A stretch of DNA of 64,000 nt from a bacterium (GTDB taxonomy: Bacteria > Electryoneota > RPQS01), in NCBI GenBank assembly GCA_016702305.1, contig JADJEH010000001.1, positions 977,264-1,041,263 on the forward strand. Direction: 5' to 3'. This document shows, piece after piece, positions 45,882 to 53,288 of this stretch (its first letter is position 1; every line of letters starts with the position of its first letter). Made by a program: the position numbers and the translations under genes. Below the pieces are notes generated by a model. That model saw only the letters and a program-made list of their open reading frames with translations. It had not been told where the DNA came from and searched no databases.

Positions 45882-45907
45882 GTCCGTTGTTTCAGCCTGT
45901 GGTTGTT

Positions 45908-46408
45908 TTATCCAAGCAACCGGTTCACCACGGTCTTCAGCCGTGCAAAACTCTCCGGCAGGCTCTCCGAGAGCACCTTGGTCTCGCCTACCGCCGACAT
46001 GAAGTTGGAGTCGCCGTTCCATCTTGGCACGATATGATAGTGCAGATGGTCCACGATCCCGGCGCCCGCCGCCCGGCCGATGTTCATGCCAATGTTATAA
46101 CCGTGCGGCGTGAAACACTCCGACAGCGCTACCCGCGCCAAATCCAGCATCCGGCCCATCTCCGCGTGTTCCGCTGCGGTAAGCGAGCTGAATTCGCCCG
46201 TATGCCGTAACGGGATCACCATCAGATGACCACTATTATACGGAAACAGATTCATGACCACGAAGCACAACTCCGCACGATGCAATATCAAATTGCGCGC
46301 GTCGTCCTGCTCGGCAAGCATGCGGCAAAATACGCAGCCGTCCGGCTGCTCCTGCTTAACCGTTTCCAAAATGTAGCTCATCCGCCAGGGGGCCCATAGC
46401 CGTTCCAA
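45908..46408 (-). CDS. HIT-family nucleotide hydrolase
   Basis: The gene encodes 166 residues. RLWAPWRMSYILE, the Cys-containing CVFCRMLAEQDD stretch, LVIL... (VVMNLFPYNSGHLMVIPLRHTGEF) and the catalytic HLHYHIVPRWNGD match the HIT branch that cleaves Ap4A-type dinucleotides. It lies six bases after the fusA-like stop. Confidence 0.93.
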   Translation of the reverse strand: MERLWAPWRMSYILETVKQEQPDGCVFCRMLAEQDDARNLILHRAELCFVVMNLFPYNSGHLMVIPLRHTGEFSSLTAAEHAEMGRMLDLARVALSECFTPHGYNIGMNIGRAAGAGIVDHLHYHIVPRWNGDSNFMSAVGETKVLSESLPESFARLKTVVNRLLG

Positions 46409-46413
46409 TACGA

Positions 46414-48498
46414 CTAATCCTCATCCTTCTCTTCGACGTAGTCCGCGACAATCTTCTCCTGGATTTCCGGCGGCACAACTTCATAGTGTGAGAAACCCTG
46501 CGAATGCATACCGCGACCTTGCGTCATAGAGCGCAGCATCGTGGAGTAGCGGTAAAGTTCCTTTTGCGGCACCTTGGCCTTGATGACCTGATAGCGCCCT
46601 TCGCCTTCCATGCCTTGAATCTTGCCGCGACGGCCGGACAAATCGCCCATCACGTCGCCCATGAATTCTTCGGGCACCCGGACCATCACGTCGTAGATCG
46701 GCTCAAGCATTAAGGGCTTGCATTTCTTGAACGCTTCCTTGAATCCGTTGCGGCCCGCGATCTTAAAGGCAAGTTCGGACGAGTCCACGTCGTGATACTT
46801 GCCGTCGAATACGGTCACCCTAACGTCCACAACGGGGTAACCCGCGATAACTCCGCGAATCATCGTCTCCTGAATGCCCTTGTCAATGGCCGGAATGAAC
46901 TTGCCCGGGATGGCACCGCCCACGATGGCGTCCACGAATTCATAGCCTTCACCGCGCGGACGGGCCTCCATACGCAAGTTACACACTCCGTATTGCCCGC
47001 GGCCGCCGGATTGCTTCTTGTGCTTGCCTTCCGCTTCCGCCGATCCGCGAATACTCTCGCGGTACGGTACTTTCGGTTCGACCAATTCGGCGTCAACATG
47101 GAAACGGTCCCTCAGCCGCGACAGCAGCAGCGCTAACTGCATGTCGCCAAACCCGCGCAGGATCAACTGGCCCAGCTCGGGCATCTGTTCCACCTGGAAG
47201 CTCGGATCCTCAACATGCAACTGGTGCAATCCCGTCGCGACCTTGTCTTCCTCACCCTTGGTCTTAGGAACGACCGCCATCTCAAGCACCGGCGAAGGAA
47301 ACTCGATGCGCGGGAGTTTGTAACCCTGCGCTTTGTCCGAGAGCGTGTCGCCCGTATGCGTCGCCTTCAGTTTCACCATTGCGCCCAAATCACCAGCCAC
47401 CAGCAACTGCGCCGGTTCACGCGTCTTGCCGTCAACATGGAAGATTTGACCGATCTTCTCCGTCTGGCCACTGTGAGTGTTCAAGACTTCCATGCCCGGT
47501 TCAAGTTTGCCCGCGAACACGCGCACATAGCAAAGTTCACCAACATGCGGCTCCGTTATCGTCTTGTAGACGAACGCGCAAGTCGGCTGCTTCTCGTCCT
47601 CGTGGATCTCCACGTTCTTGCCAGATGCCGTCTCCGCTTCAATTGAGGTCCGGTCGTGCGGGCTCGGGCCTTCCTTGATCAGGAACTCCAGCAGCCGACT
47701 GATTCCGATATTCTTGACGCTGGAGCCCGCCAACACAGGGATCAACTTGCCCGACGCGAAGCCCTTGCGCAGACCTTGGACCAACTGATCTTCAGTCAGC
47801 TCGCCCTTCTCGAAGAATATCTCGATCAGGTCGTCGTCCGCTTCAGCCGCCACTTCCATGAGTTTGGCGCGAATCTCCATCGCGCGTTCCAGCAACTCGC
47901 CTTGCAGCGGCACTTCTTCCCAAGTGCCCGTGCCATCTTTCGCGTATTTGAACGCCTTCAGCGTGAAGCCGCTGGCGATCGTGTCAAAGTCAGGTCCCGG
48001 ATTGACCGGGAAGTGAATCGGTTGGACCTTCTTGCCGAACTCCTCAGTCAACTGTTCGACAATCTCGTCCCACTTCGTGTGCTCCTTATCGAGCTTGGTG
48101 ATCACAAACGCTCGCGGCAAGCCATACTTCTCGCCCGCCTCATACGCCATGGTGTGGCCAATATCGTGGCCGGTCGTGCCGTCAACCGGCAATACCGCGA
48201 TGTCCACGGCACGCAACGCCGAAACCATGTCGCCGATGAAATCCGAGAATCCCGGTGCATCCACCACGTTAAAAAAATGTCCATGATACTCACCCTGCAT
48301 CAGGCTGACTTGCATGGACATTTGTCGCTCAATCTCATCCTTTGTGTAATCGGACACCGTCGTTCCCGCCTCTACGCTCCCCAGCCGGTGAATGACGCCC
48401 ATATTCAGGAGCATGGCTTCGGCAAGCATCGTCTTGCCGCAGTGGCCATGCCCGAACAAACCAATGTTGCGGATATTATCCGTACTTACCTGTGTCAC
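46414..48498 (-). CDS. fusA: elongation factor G-like GTPase
   Basis: This is a 694-residue EF-G homologue. The G domain starts NIGLFGHGHCGKTMLAEAML (P-loop), with VDAPGFSDFIGDM (switch II) and ITKLDKEHTKWDEI (NKxD as TKLD). YVRVFAGKLEPGMEVLNTHSGQTEKIGQIF is domain II. GGRGQYGVCNLRMEARPRGEGYEFVDAIVGGAIPGKFIPAIDKGIQETM is domain IV, ending in MRSMTQGRGMHSQGFSHYEVVP. It belongs to the second EF-G branch (FusA2-type); whether it is the main EF-G of the cell is not known from this window. A promoter and a hairpin precede it. Confidence 0.93.
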   Translation of the reverse strand: MTQVSTDNIRNIGLFGHGHCGKTMLAEAMLLNMGVIHRLGSVEAGTTVSDYTKDEIERQMSMQVSLMQGEYHGHFFNVVDAPGFSDFIGDMVSALRAVDIAVLPVDGTTGHDIGHTMAYEAGEKYGLPRAFVITKLDKEHTKWDEIVEQLTEEFGKKVQPIHFPVNPGPDFDTIASGFTLKAFKYAKDGTGTWEEVPLQGELLERAMEIRAKLMEVAAEADDDLIEIFFEKGELTEDQLVQGLRKGFASGKLIPVLAGSSVKNIGISRLLEFLIKEGPSPHDRTSIEAETASGKNVEIHEDEKQPTCAFVYKTITEPHVGELCYVRVFAGKLEPGMEVLNTHSGQTEKIGQIFHVDGKTREPAQLLVAGDLGAMVKLKATHTGDTLSDKAQGYKLPRIEFPSPVLEMAVVPKTKGEEDKVATGLHQLHVEDPSFQVEQMPELGQLILRGFGDMQLALLLSRLRDRFHVDAELVEPKVPYRESIRGSAEAEGKHKKQSGGRGQYGVCNLRMEARPRGEGYEFVDAIVGGAIPGKFIPAIDKGIQETMIRGVIAGYPVVDVRVTVFDGKYHDVDSSELAFKIAGRNGFKEAFKKCKPLMLEPIYDVMVRVPEEFMGDVMGDLSGRRGKIQGMEGEGRYQVIKAKVPQKELYRYSTMLRSMTQGRGMHSQGFSHYEVVPPEIQEKIVADYVEEKDED

Positions 48499-48534
48499 CG
48501 AGGCCTCCAGTCAAACCATCTGCGCTTTAGTGAA

Positions 48535-48565
48535 GAGAAAAATCAGGCTCCCTATGAGGAGCCTG
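48535..48565 (-). terminator. hairpin with T-run: terminator of the glycosyltransferase gene or fusA leader
   Basis: On the minus strand CAGGCTCC / GGAGCCTG (48565-48544) with a loop of TCATAG-type bases is followed by ATTTTTCTC. It stands after the glycosyltransferase stop at 48640 and before the fusA start. It also falls just after a good -10 box. Confidence 0.75.
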
Positions 48566-48570
48566 CTAAG

Positions 48571-48599
48571 AAAATACGGTATCCGTCCAAAATTGTCAA
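48571..48599 (-). promoter_or_regulatory. promoter of the fusA-like gene
   Basis: TTGACA (599-594) and TATTTT (576-571) on the minus strand are 17 bases apart. Transcription would start near 48564, almost at the first base of the hairpin, giving a leader of about 66 bases before the ATG at 48498. Confidence 0.7.
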
Positions 48600-48639
48600 G
48601 TCAACCAAAGTTTTTCCTGTACTTGCGTCCGAAATAATC

Positions 48640-49614
48640 CTACAATTCTGCCCCCGAACGAGGCGCGGCCAAGCTAACTGCGGCCATTTCAAGCTCCTCG
48701 GCCCGCCGCGCCCAGTCTGCTTGGCCGGCCGCTGCCCAGCGCCCCCGCCAGCGCGCCAAAGACGCGCGCAGGCGCAACAGCCGACACGCCAACCGCACAA
48801 ACCGATCCCGCGTCCCCGCCACCGTGTGTTTTTCAAACAGAACGGCCGTTCCCCGCAGCCGCCAACTCAGCACCGGCTCGGGCGGTAGGCGGTTGGTCCG
48901 GAACCCGGTGGCCAACGCATCATAATGTAGTACCACTGCGGTCGGTTGAAAGACGATCCGCCACCCCTGTTGCGCCAGCCGGAGGCACAGGTCCACCTCC
49001 TCATGATAGACGAAAAACCGTTCGTCCAACCCGCCAGCCTCACGAAAGGCCCCCGTGCGCACCAGCATTGCGCCGCCGCTGACGGCGGGCACCTCGACCT
49101 GACCGCGCCGCTCGACATGCCGCCCACGCTGTAAACGGCGCTTCAGAAACGCAGGAACCAGAATCGCCTTGAGCTCTGGGAGCAGATTGAAGAACTCCTT
49201 GGGCAATGTTGGTGGTGCCAACACGGATCCCTGGTCATCACCCCGAAAGCTCGCCAACTGTGCGCCGACCACCGCAATTCTTGGATCCTGAGCCATGACC
49301 GCAAGTAGCTTGGCCAGAGCCCCACGGCTGATCCAAGTGTCCGGGTTAAGCATCAGAAAAAACTCAGATTGAGTCGAAGATGCCCCTTGGTTCACAGCGG
49401 CGGCAAAGCCCCGATTCTCATGATTCGAAATGAGTCGCACGCACGGGAACTCGGCTTGAATCATCCCGACCGTGTCGTCTACCGAAGCGTTGTCCACGAC
49501 GACCACATCGAGTTCGGCCTCGTCGCGGACGCGCGCCAAAGCGCGGAGACAATCGCGGACGGCTTCGCGCGTGTTGTAGCTAACTACAATGATGGTGACG
49601 GTCGGCCGGGGCAT
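48640..49614 (-). CDS. glycosyltransferase family 2
   Basis: This is a 324-residue GT-A fold enzyme. VTIIVVSYNTREAVRDCLRAL opens the nucleotide-sugar domain, VVVVDNASVDDTVGMIQAEFP follows, and the DxD-like metal site is LMLNPDTW. VSGGAMLVRTGAFREAGGLDERFFVYHEEVDLCLRLAQQGW is the acceptor region of rhamnosyl/WbbL-type transferases. It probably builds surface polysaccharide. The C-terminal 60 residues are Arg/Ala-rich and may bind the membrane. The start is ATG at 49614. Confidence 0.92.
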   Translation of the reverse strand: MPRPTVTIIVVSYNTREAVRDCLRALARVRDEAELDVVVVDNASVDDTVGMIQAEFPCVRLISNHENRGFAAAVNQGASSTQSEFFLMLNPDTWISRGALAKLLAVMAQDPRIAVVGAQLASFRGDDQGSVLAPPTLPKEFFNLLPELKAILVPAFLKRRLQRGRHVERRGQVEVPAVSGGAMLVRTGAFREAGGLDERFFVYHEEVDLCLRLAQQGWRIVFQPTAVVLHYDALATGFRTNRLPPEPVLSWRLRGTAVLFEKHTVAGTRDRFVRLACRLLRLRASLARWRGRWAAAGQADWARRAEELEMAAVSLAAPRSGAEL

Positions 49615-49652
49615 ATGCCAATATACGGGGAATACGGATTTTGCACAACAAC

Positions 49653-49677
49653 AAGGGCTGCGGTTTGCGCAGCCCTT
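49653..49677 (-). terminator. terminator of the second ECF cassette
   Basis: AAGGGCTGCG / CGCAGCCCTT, a 10-bp perfect stem with a 5-base loop, is followed on the minus strand by TTGTTGTTG. It lies seven bases after the Spy-like stop at 49684. Confidence 0.7.
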
Positions 49678-49683
49678 GCAGAA

Positions 49684-50196
49684 TTATCTCGCCTGTCGCG
49701 GCCGACGGCCTTCGGGCCGCTTCGGCGGTGGCCCCCCTGCCCCTCCCCGTTCATCCATGAACTGGCGAATCCGACGAGGTATGTCGTCCAGCAATATTGC
49801 GCAACGAGATACCTGCTGCGGAGTCAAGAATTCGGCCAGATCAGTCAGTAGTAACTCCCGCTTCTCAAGAATGCCGGTTTGCAAGTCCTTCGTTCGGGTG
49901 ATCAGGGCCTTCAGCTCGTCCTTCGTCCCGGAACTGTTTTGCGCGGAAAGTTCATCGAGGCGCGACCGGGCGTTCGTCAGCTCCCGCTGCATCTCCTCGG
50001 TTTCCAACCGGAATTGCCGCAATCTGGGATAGAATTTCTCCGCATCGTCCGGTGTTAGCTCGAGTTCATTGGCAAATTTCCCAATGATCACCGCCTCGAC
50101 CCGGTCCCGGCGCTCGTCCGGCGACATTGGCCGATCCGCCCAAGCAGACTGGCCAAGGAGAACAATCGCCACAAATATCAGCACAATTTTGCGCAT
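49684..50196 (-). CDS. exported Spy/CpxP-like protein
   Basis: The gene encodes 170 residues. The signal peptide is MRKIVLIFVAIVLLGQSAWA. The mature part is helical and highly charged: AVIIGKFANELELTPDDAEKFYPRLRQFRLETEEMQRELTNARSRL, and LAEFLTPQQVSRCAILLDDIPRRIRQFMDE carries an LTPxQ motif like the LTxxQ of the CpxP/Spy family. A Gly/Pro/Arg tail follows. It is probably a periplasmic chaperone or stress sensor. It follows the membrane anti-sigma-like gene by four bases, so it may be part of the same stress cassette. The fold match is weak. Confidence 0.62.
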   Translation of the reverse strand: MRKIVLIFVAIVLLGQSAWADRPMSPDERRDRVEAVIIGKFANELELTPDDAEKFYPRLRQFRLETEEMQRELTNARSRLDELSAQNSSGTKDELKALITRTKDLQTGILEKRELLLTDLAEFLTPQQVSRCAILLDDIPRRIRQFMDERGGAGGPPPKRPEGRRPRQAR

Positions 50197-50200
50197 GTTC

Positions 50201-50668
50201 TTAGAAAAACTCCGTGTCCTCTAACTCAGCCAGAACCAAGTCAAACTCCTGCGCGTCAACCGTCAGAAGCTCCGCCGCGCTCGGATCGGATTCGACATAT
50301 TTTTCACCCAACTCCACCGACTCTTCGGGGAATGTGGAATCAAGGTATACCTCCAAGTCTTCGATGGTTGTCTCGGTGTCTACAAACTCATCCACGACCA
50401 CTTCGAGGTCTTCCTGTTCGGCCACGGCAAGCTGCGGAACAGCAGTGCCGACCGGCAGCCACAATCCAACGATCAACAGCAACGCTAACCCACATAACCC
50501 GGCAACCTGTCGAAACGGTAGCCAAAGTGCCGGTTGACGGCCGGATAAACGGCTTCGCAAAGCGACAAGAAAGGCCGCATCACTGCGCGCTGGAGTGCCC
50601 CAAAGCCGCTGTTCAGTCAGCAGCCCGGATGGCATTTCAGTCTGTAAACGGGCAGTGTCTTTCTTCAT
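50201..50668 (-). CDS. membrane protein, probable anti-sigma partner
   Basis: The gene encodes 155 residues. A short cytoplasmic N-terminus (MKKDTARLQTEMPSGLLTEQRLWGTPARSDAAFLVALRSRL) precedes one membrane helix at about 54-75 (VAGLCGLALLLIVGLWLPVG). The outer 75 residues are extremely acidic (EDLEVVVDEFVDTETTIEDLEVYLD...). No zinc anti-sigma motif is visible. The position just after an ECF sigma gene and the single-helix topology suggest an anti-sigma, as for the first cassette near the left edge. It starts 33 bases after the sigma stop. Confidence 0.55.
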   Translation of the reverse strand: MKKDTARLQTEMPSGLLTEQRLWGTPARSDAAFLVALRSRLSGRQPALWLPFRQVAGLCGLALLLIVGLWLPVGTAVPQLAVAEQEDLEVVVDEFVDTETTIEDLEVYLDSTFPEESVELGEKYVESDPSAAELLTVDAQEFDLVLAELEDTEFF

Positions 50669-50701
50669 CGCTTTCTACTCAAAGCCCCGTATTGTGGGGC
50701 G

Positions 50702-51265
50702 TTACTCTTCTTCACCGCGAACATAGCCGCCGAGCTCTGCCTGGAGCTTCTTGATGGCCTGATGATAATTTGCCTTAATCGTGCCGACATCCCGATCCAT
50801 GATCTCGGCAATCTCGGCGTGCGGCAACTCCCGGAAGTACCTGAGAATGAAAACCGCTCGCTGTTTCTCCGGGAGTTTGGCAATTGCCACCTGTGCCTTG
50901 GCCAAGAACTCCGCCTGCTCTACCGGCAAATCTGCCGTCTCGGTCGCCGGCAAAGACAACTCTTCATGGTCAATCCGTAGAAACGAACGAACTTTGCGAG
51001 ATCGCAAACGGTTCAAGCAAAGATTGATACAAATCCTGTAAATCCAAGTATAAAAGGCCGACGTGGCACGAAAACCACCCAAACTCTCATAGGCCTTTAC
51101 GAACACATCCTGGCAAATATCATCGGCTTCGTCCGGATTGCCGAGCAAGCCGACTGCCGTGTGGAACAACGCCTTCCGGTGTCGCAGAACAAGCTGATTA
51201 AACGCTTCATCCCGCCCGGCTTGCGCTGCCTCAACCAATTCATGGTCGTTCCGATCATCCGGCAT
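50702..51265 (-). CDS. ECF RNA polymerase sigma factor
   Basis: The gene encodes 187 residues. Region 2 shows ALFHTAVGLLGNPDEADDICQDVFVKAYESLGGFRATSAFYTWIYRICINLCLNRLRSRKV. Region 4 shows LPEKQRAVFILRYFRELPHAEIAEIMDRDVGTIKANYHQAIKKLQAEL, the -35-binding helix-turn-helix. It differs from the first ECF factor (1132-1698) and is likely to direct a separate envelope-stress regulon. The cassette is sigma, membrane partner, Spy-like protein. Confidence 0.94.
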   Translation of the reverse strand: MPDDRNDHELVEAAQAGRDEAFNQLVLRHRKALFHTAVGLLGNPDEADDICQDVFVKAYESLGGFRATSAFYTWIYRICINLCLNRLRSRKVRSFLRIDHEELSLPATETADLPVEQAEFLAKAQVAIAKLPEKQRAVFILRYFRELPHAEIAEIMDRDVGTIKANYHQAIKKLQAELGGYVRGEEE

Positions 51266-51311
51266 GCGGTATTCTAAACGTTAGACACGGGAAGTAGGGG
51301 GAGGTTTAGTC

Positions 51312-52241
51312 CTACAGCGCAGTCGAAATTGTGAAACGATTCAGGAAGCCAATCTCGCCGTGGGAAGTCAGCGCATAGTCCACGGCCAATTGCTTTATTT
51401 TCAAGCCTAAACCACCTGAAAAACCAGCAAATGTGTCGGACGAAAGCCCCGTTCGCTGGTCAATCCCGATGGTAGAATAACCCAACCTACCGATGAATTG
51501 CGGTGCGAACGCGATCTCTAAACCACCCCGCCCTTCCGCACCTTCTTCTGTCACGTAAGCCCCCGCCAGATTGAATCTTACAGGTAAATGTTCGAGCGGA
51601 ACAGAAAATCCCAACTCATAAGATGTCGGCAGGGGGTCCTTTTCGTCCAGAAATGCACTGGTCGCGACCCCAAAGGACTTGATCGCTGCGCCCACGGTCC
51701 AACCGTTGAACCCAGTCTCATATTGGATCCCCGCATCCACCGCGACCGCGCTGGCCGTCAACCCATCAATGCTCCGATGCTGGTACTTCAGCACTCCGCC
51801 CAACCGGACGTCAGGCCGTACGGACCGCGCCGCCGCCAAACGCAATTGCATGTCCGACGCTCCAAACTCACCGTTCTTGAAGCCATTCTCATCGGCTTTA
51901 TCGAACGTCCCGTAGCTCAGATAATCGAGTGCCGCTGCCCACACGAACTTACCTTGATAGGGAGCTGCATAGGCCATGGTCCCCTGATTGATGTCGAGCA
52001 CATGCTTCGTGAAGCTGGCCGTTGCCGTCCGCCGTTCCAAGGCTGCCAGTCCGGCCACATTGCTTTGCAGTGCGGACAGATCGCCCCACGTCGCGAGGCC
52101 GCTGCCTCCAAGGGCCGCCGTGCGAGCGAAACCGTCCGTGCGAAAGAGCTCATATCCAGTCGTCCCGGCTGCAGCCGACACGATCGAGGTGCTGACAAAC
52201 ATAAGCAAGGCGGCGGCAATTACGCGCACAATTCTCTCCAA
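51312..52241 (-). CDS. PorV/PorQ-like outer-membrane beta-barrel protein
   Basis: The gene encodes 309 residues. A signal peptide (MERIVRVIAAALLMFVSTSIVSA) is followed by the family opening GTTGYELFRTDGFARTAALGGSGLATWGDLSALQSNVAGLAALERRTATASFTKHVLDINQGTMAYAAPYQGKFVWAAALDYLSYG. Alternating beta strands follow, ending in LAVDYALTSHGEIGFLNRFTISTAL. In Bacteroidetes PorV shuttles type IX cargo, which fits the sorting-domain proteins of this window. It lies three bases after the peptidase gene. Confidence 0.85.
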   Translation of the reverse strand: MERIVRVIAAALLMFVSTSIVSAAAGTTGYELFRTDGFARTAALGGSGLATWGDLSALQSNVAGLAALERRTATASFTKHVLDINQGTMAYAAPYQGKFVWAAALDYLSYGTFDKADENGFKNGEFGASDMQLRLAAARSVRPDVRLGGVLKYQHRSIDGLTASAVAVDAGIQYETGFNGWTVGAAIKSFGVATSAFLDEKDPLPTSYELGFSVPLEHLPVRFNLAGAYVTEEGAEGRGGLEIAFAPQFIGRLGYSTIGIDQRTGLSSDTFAGFSGGLGLKIKQLAVDYALTSHGEIGFLNRFTISTAL

Positions 52242-52244
52242 CGC

Positions 52245-53288
52245 TTAGTTTCCCGGCATGGGCCGGTCATGGCGAGCACCTTCATCGCTCGCGCCTGTCT
52301 CATCAGAAGACTCACCGGCCTCAGCCTGCTGCGACCGCACAAGAGTGTAGTTCACCGTGTATGGAACATCGCGAGGCAACGTCGGCTCAGGCGGTAGATA
52401 CTCCGCACGCCATTTTGCCAGGGTTGTCCGCCGCTTCAAATAGGCGACCATACCCGCGGTGAGTACCAGAATAACAAAGAAAAGCGAGACCCACAACTCG
52501 CTGTCCGACCACCACGATCCGCCATAATGGTCCGCAAGCATCGCGCGATATTCGCGCTCAAACACGCCATATTGTGTTCCGAACACGCGCGGGAACGCGA
52601 CATCTATCGGTTTCCCCTGCCGCAGCTCGTGCACTAGGTTCGCAAGACCCGAGTCGCCGTAACGGCGAAACAGGTCTTCTACTGCCGCCAGCGACTGGGC
52701 GTAGCCCTGTTTGGCATCCAGCGCGTTCATCCCCATCAGGCCTTCAATGTCCCAGAACGTCAGGAGCCTGCCCGACGCCGCGGCCCGAGACAGCACATGG
52801 ACATCCATGTACTCCTGCTGTCCGGCAAGGAACTGCGCCAAGCCCTCGTCCAGCCAACGTGGTATGACGCTGGCCGGTGCACCCGCATCGAGCAGCAGGT
52901 GAACGGCCTCATGAATCGCAGTCTCAGCCAGCGGCCCACCGTTCGGATTGAACCGCGGCGATTTCAGAATCGCGACACCCCGAGACGGGTAGGCGACGCC
53001 GTTCGCCCACAGCGGACTTCCGGCCGTGACCCGGGCCCATTCGGCGGCACTCGGAGTTATGACGATGCGCGCCTCGTCCGGCAACCGCAACTGCAATCGC
53101 GCTGCCGCGACCGGAAGCCTGCGGCTGACCGACTCCATCAGCGGATCGCACAGCGCCGAATCTTCCGGACAGTACGTCACGGCAAACCGCCCGTAGTCCC
53201 GCGTCAGGTAGTCGGATTCGCGGGCAGCCCAAGTCGGCGACGCCAAGCCTACCCAGAGCAGGCTAAGCAGTAGCAGCCGGATCAACAT
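52245..53288 (-). CDS. membrane-anchored metallopeptidase (peptidase MA-like)
   Basis: The gene encodes 347 residues. The signal sequence is MLIRLLLLSLLWVGLASPTWA. HEAVH at residues 126-130 with a downstream Glu in RWLDEGLAQFLAG (about residue 148) forms a gluzincin-type zinc site. A C-terminal membrane helix lies at about 262-285 (LWVSLFFVILVLTAGMVAYLKRR). The active site is in the periplasm. The substrate is unknown. It overlaps the end of priA by 26 bases and precedes the PorV-like gene. Confidence 0.82.
   Translation of the reverse strand: MLIRLLLLSLLWVGLASPTWAARESDYLTRDYGRFAVTYCPEDSALCDPLMESVSRRLPVAAARLQLRLPDEARIVITPSAAEWARVTAGSPLWANGVAYPSRGVAILKSPRFNPNGGPLAETAIHEAVHLLLDAGAPASVIPRWLDEGLAQFLAGQQEYMDVHVLSRAAASGRLLTFWDIEGLMGMNALDAKQGYAQSLAAVEDLFRRYGDSGLANLVHELRQGKPIDVAFPRVFGTQYGVFEREYRAMLADHYGGSWWSDSELWVSLFFVILVLTAGMVAYLKRRTTLAKWRAEYLPPEPTLPRDVPYTVNYTLVRSQQAEAGESSDETGASDEGARHDRPMPGN

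Noticed and set aside
47656..48888. A 410-residue plus-strand open frame
   Set aside because: It is opposite the fusA-like gene and has no known domain or Shine-Dalgarno.
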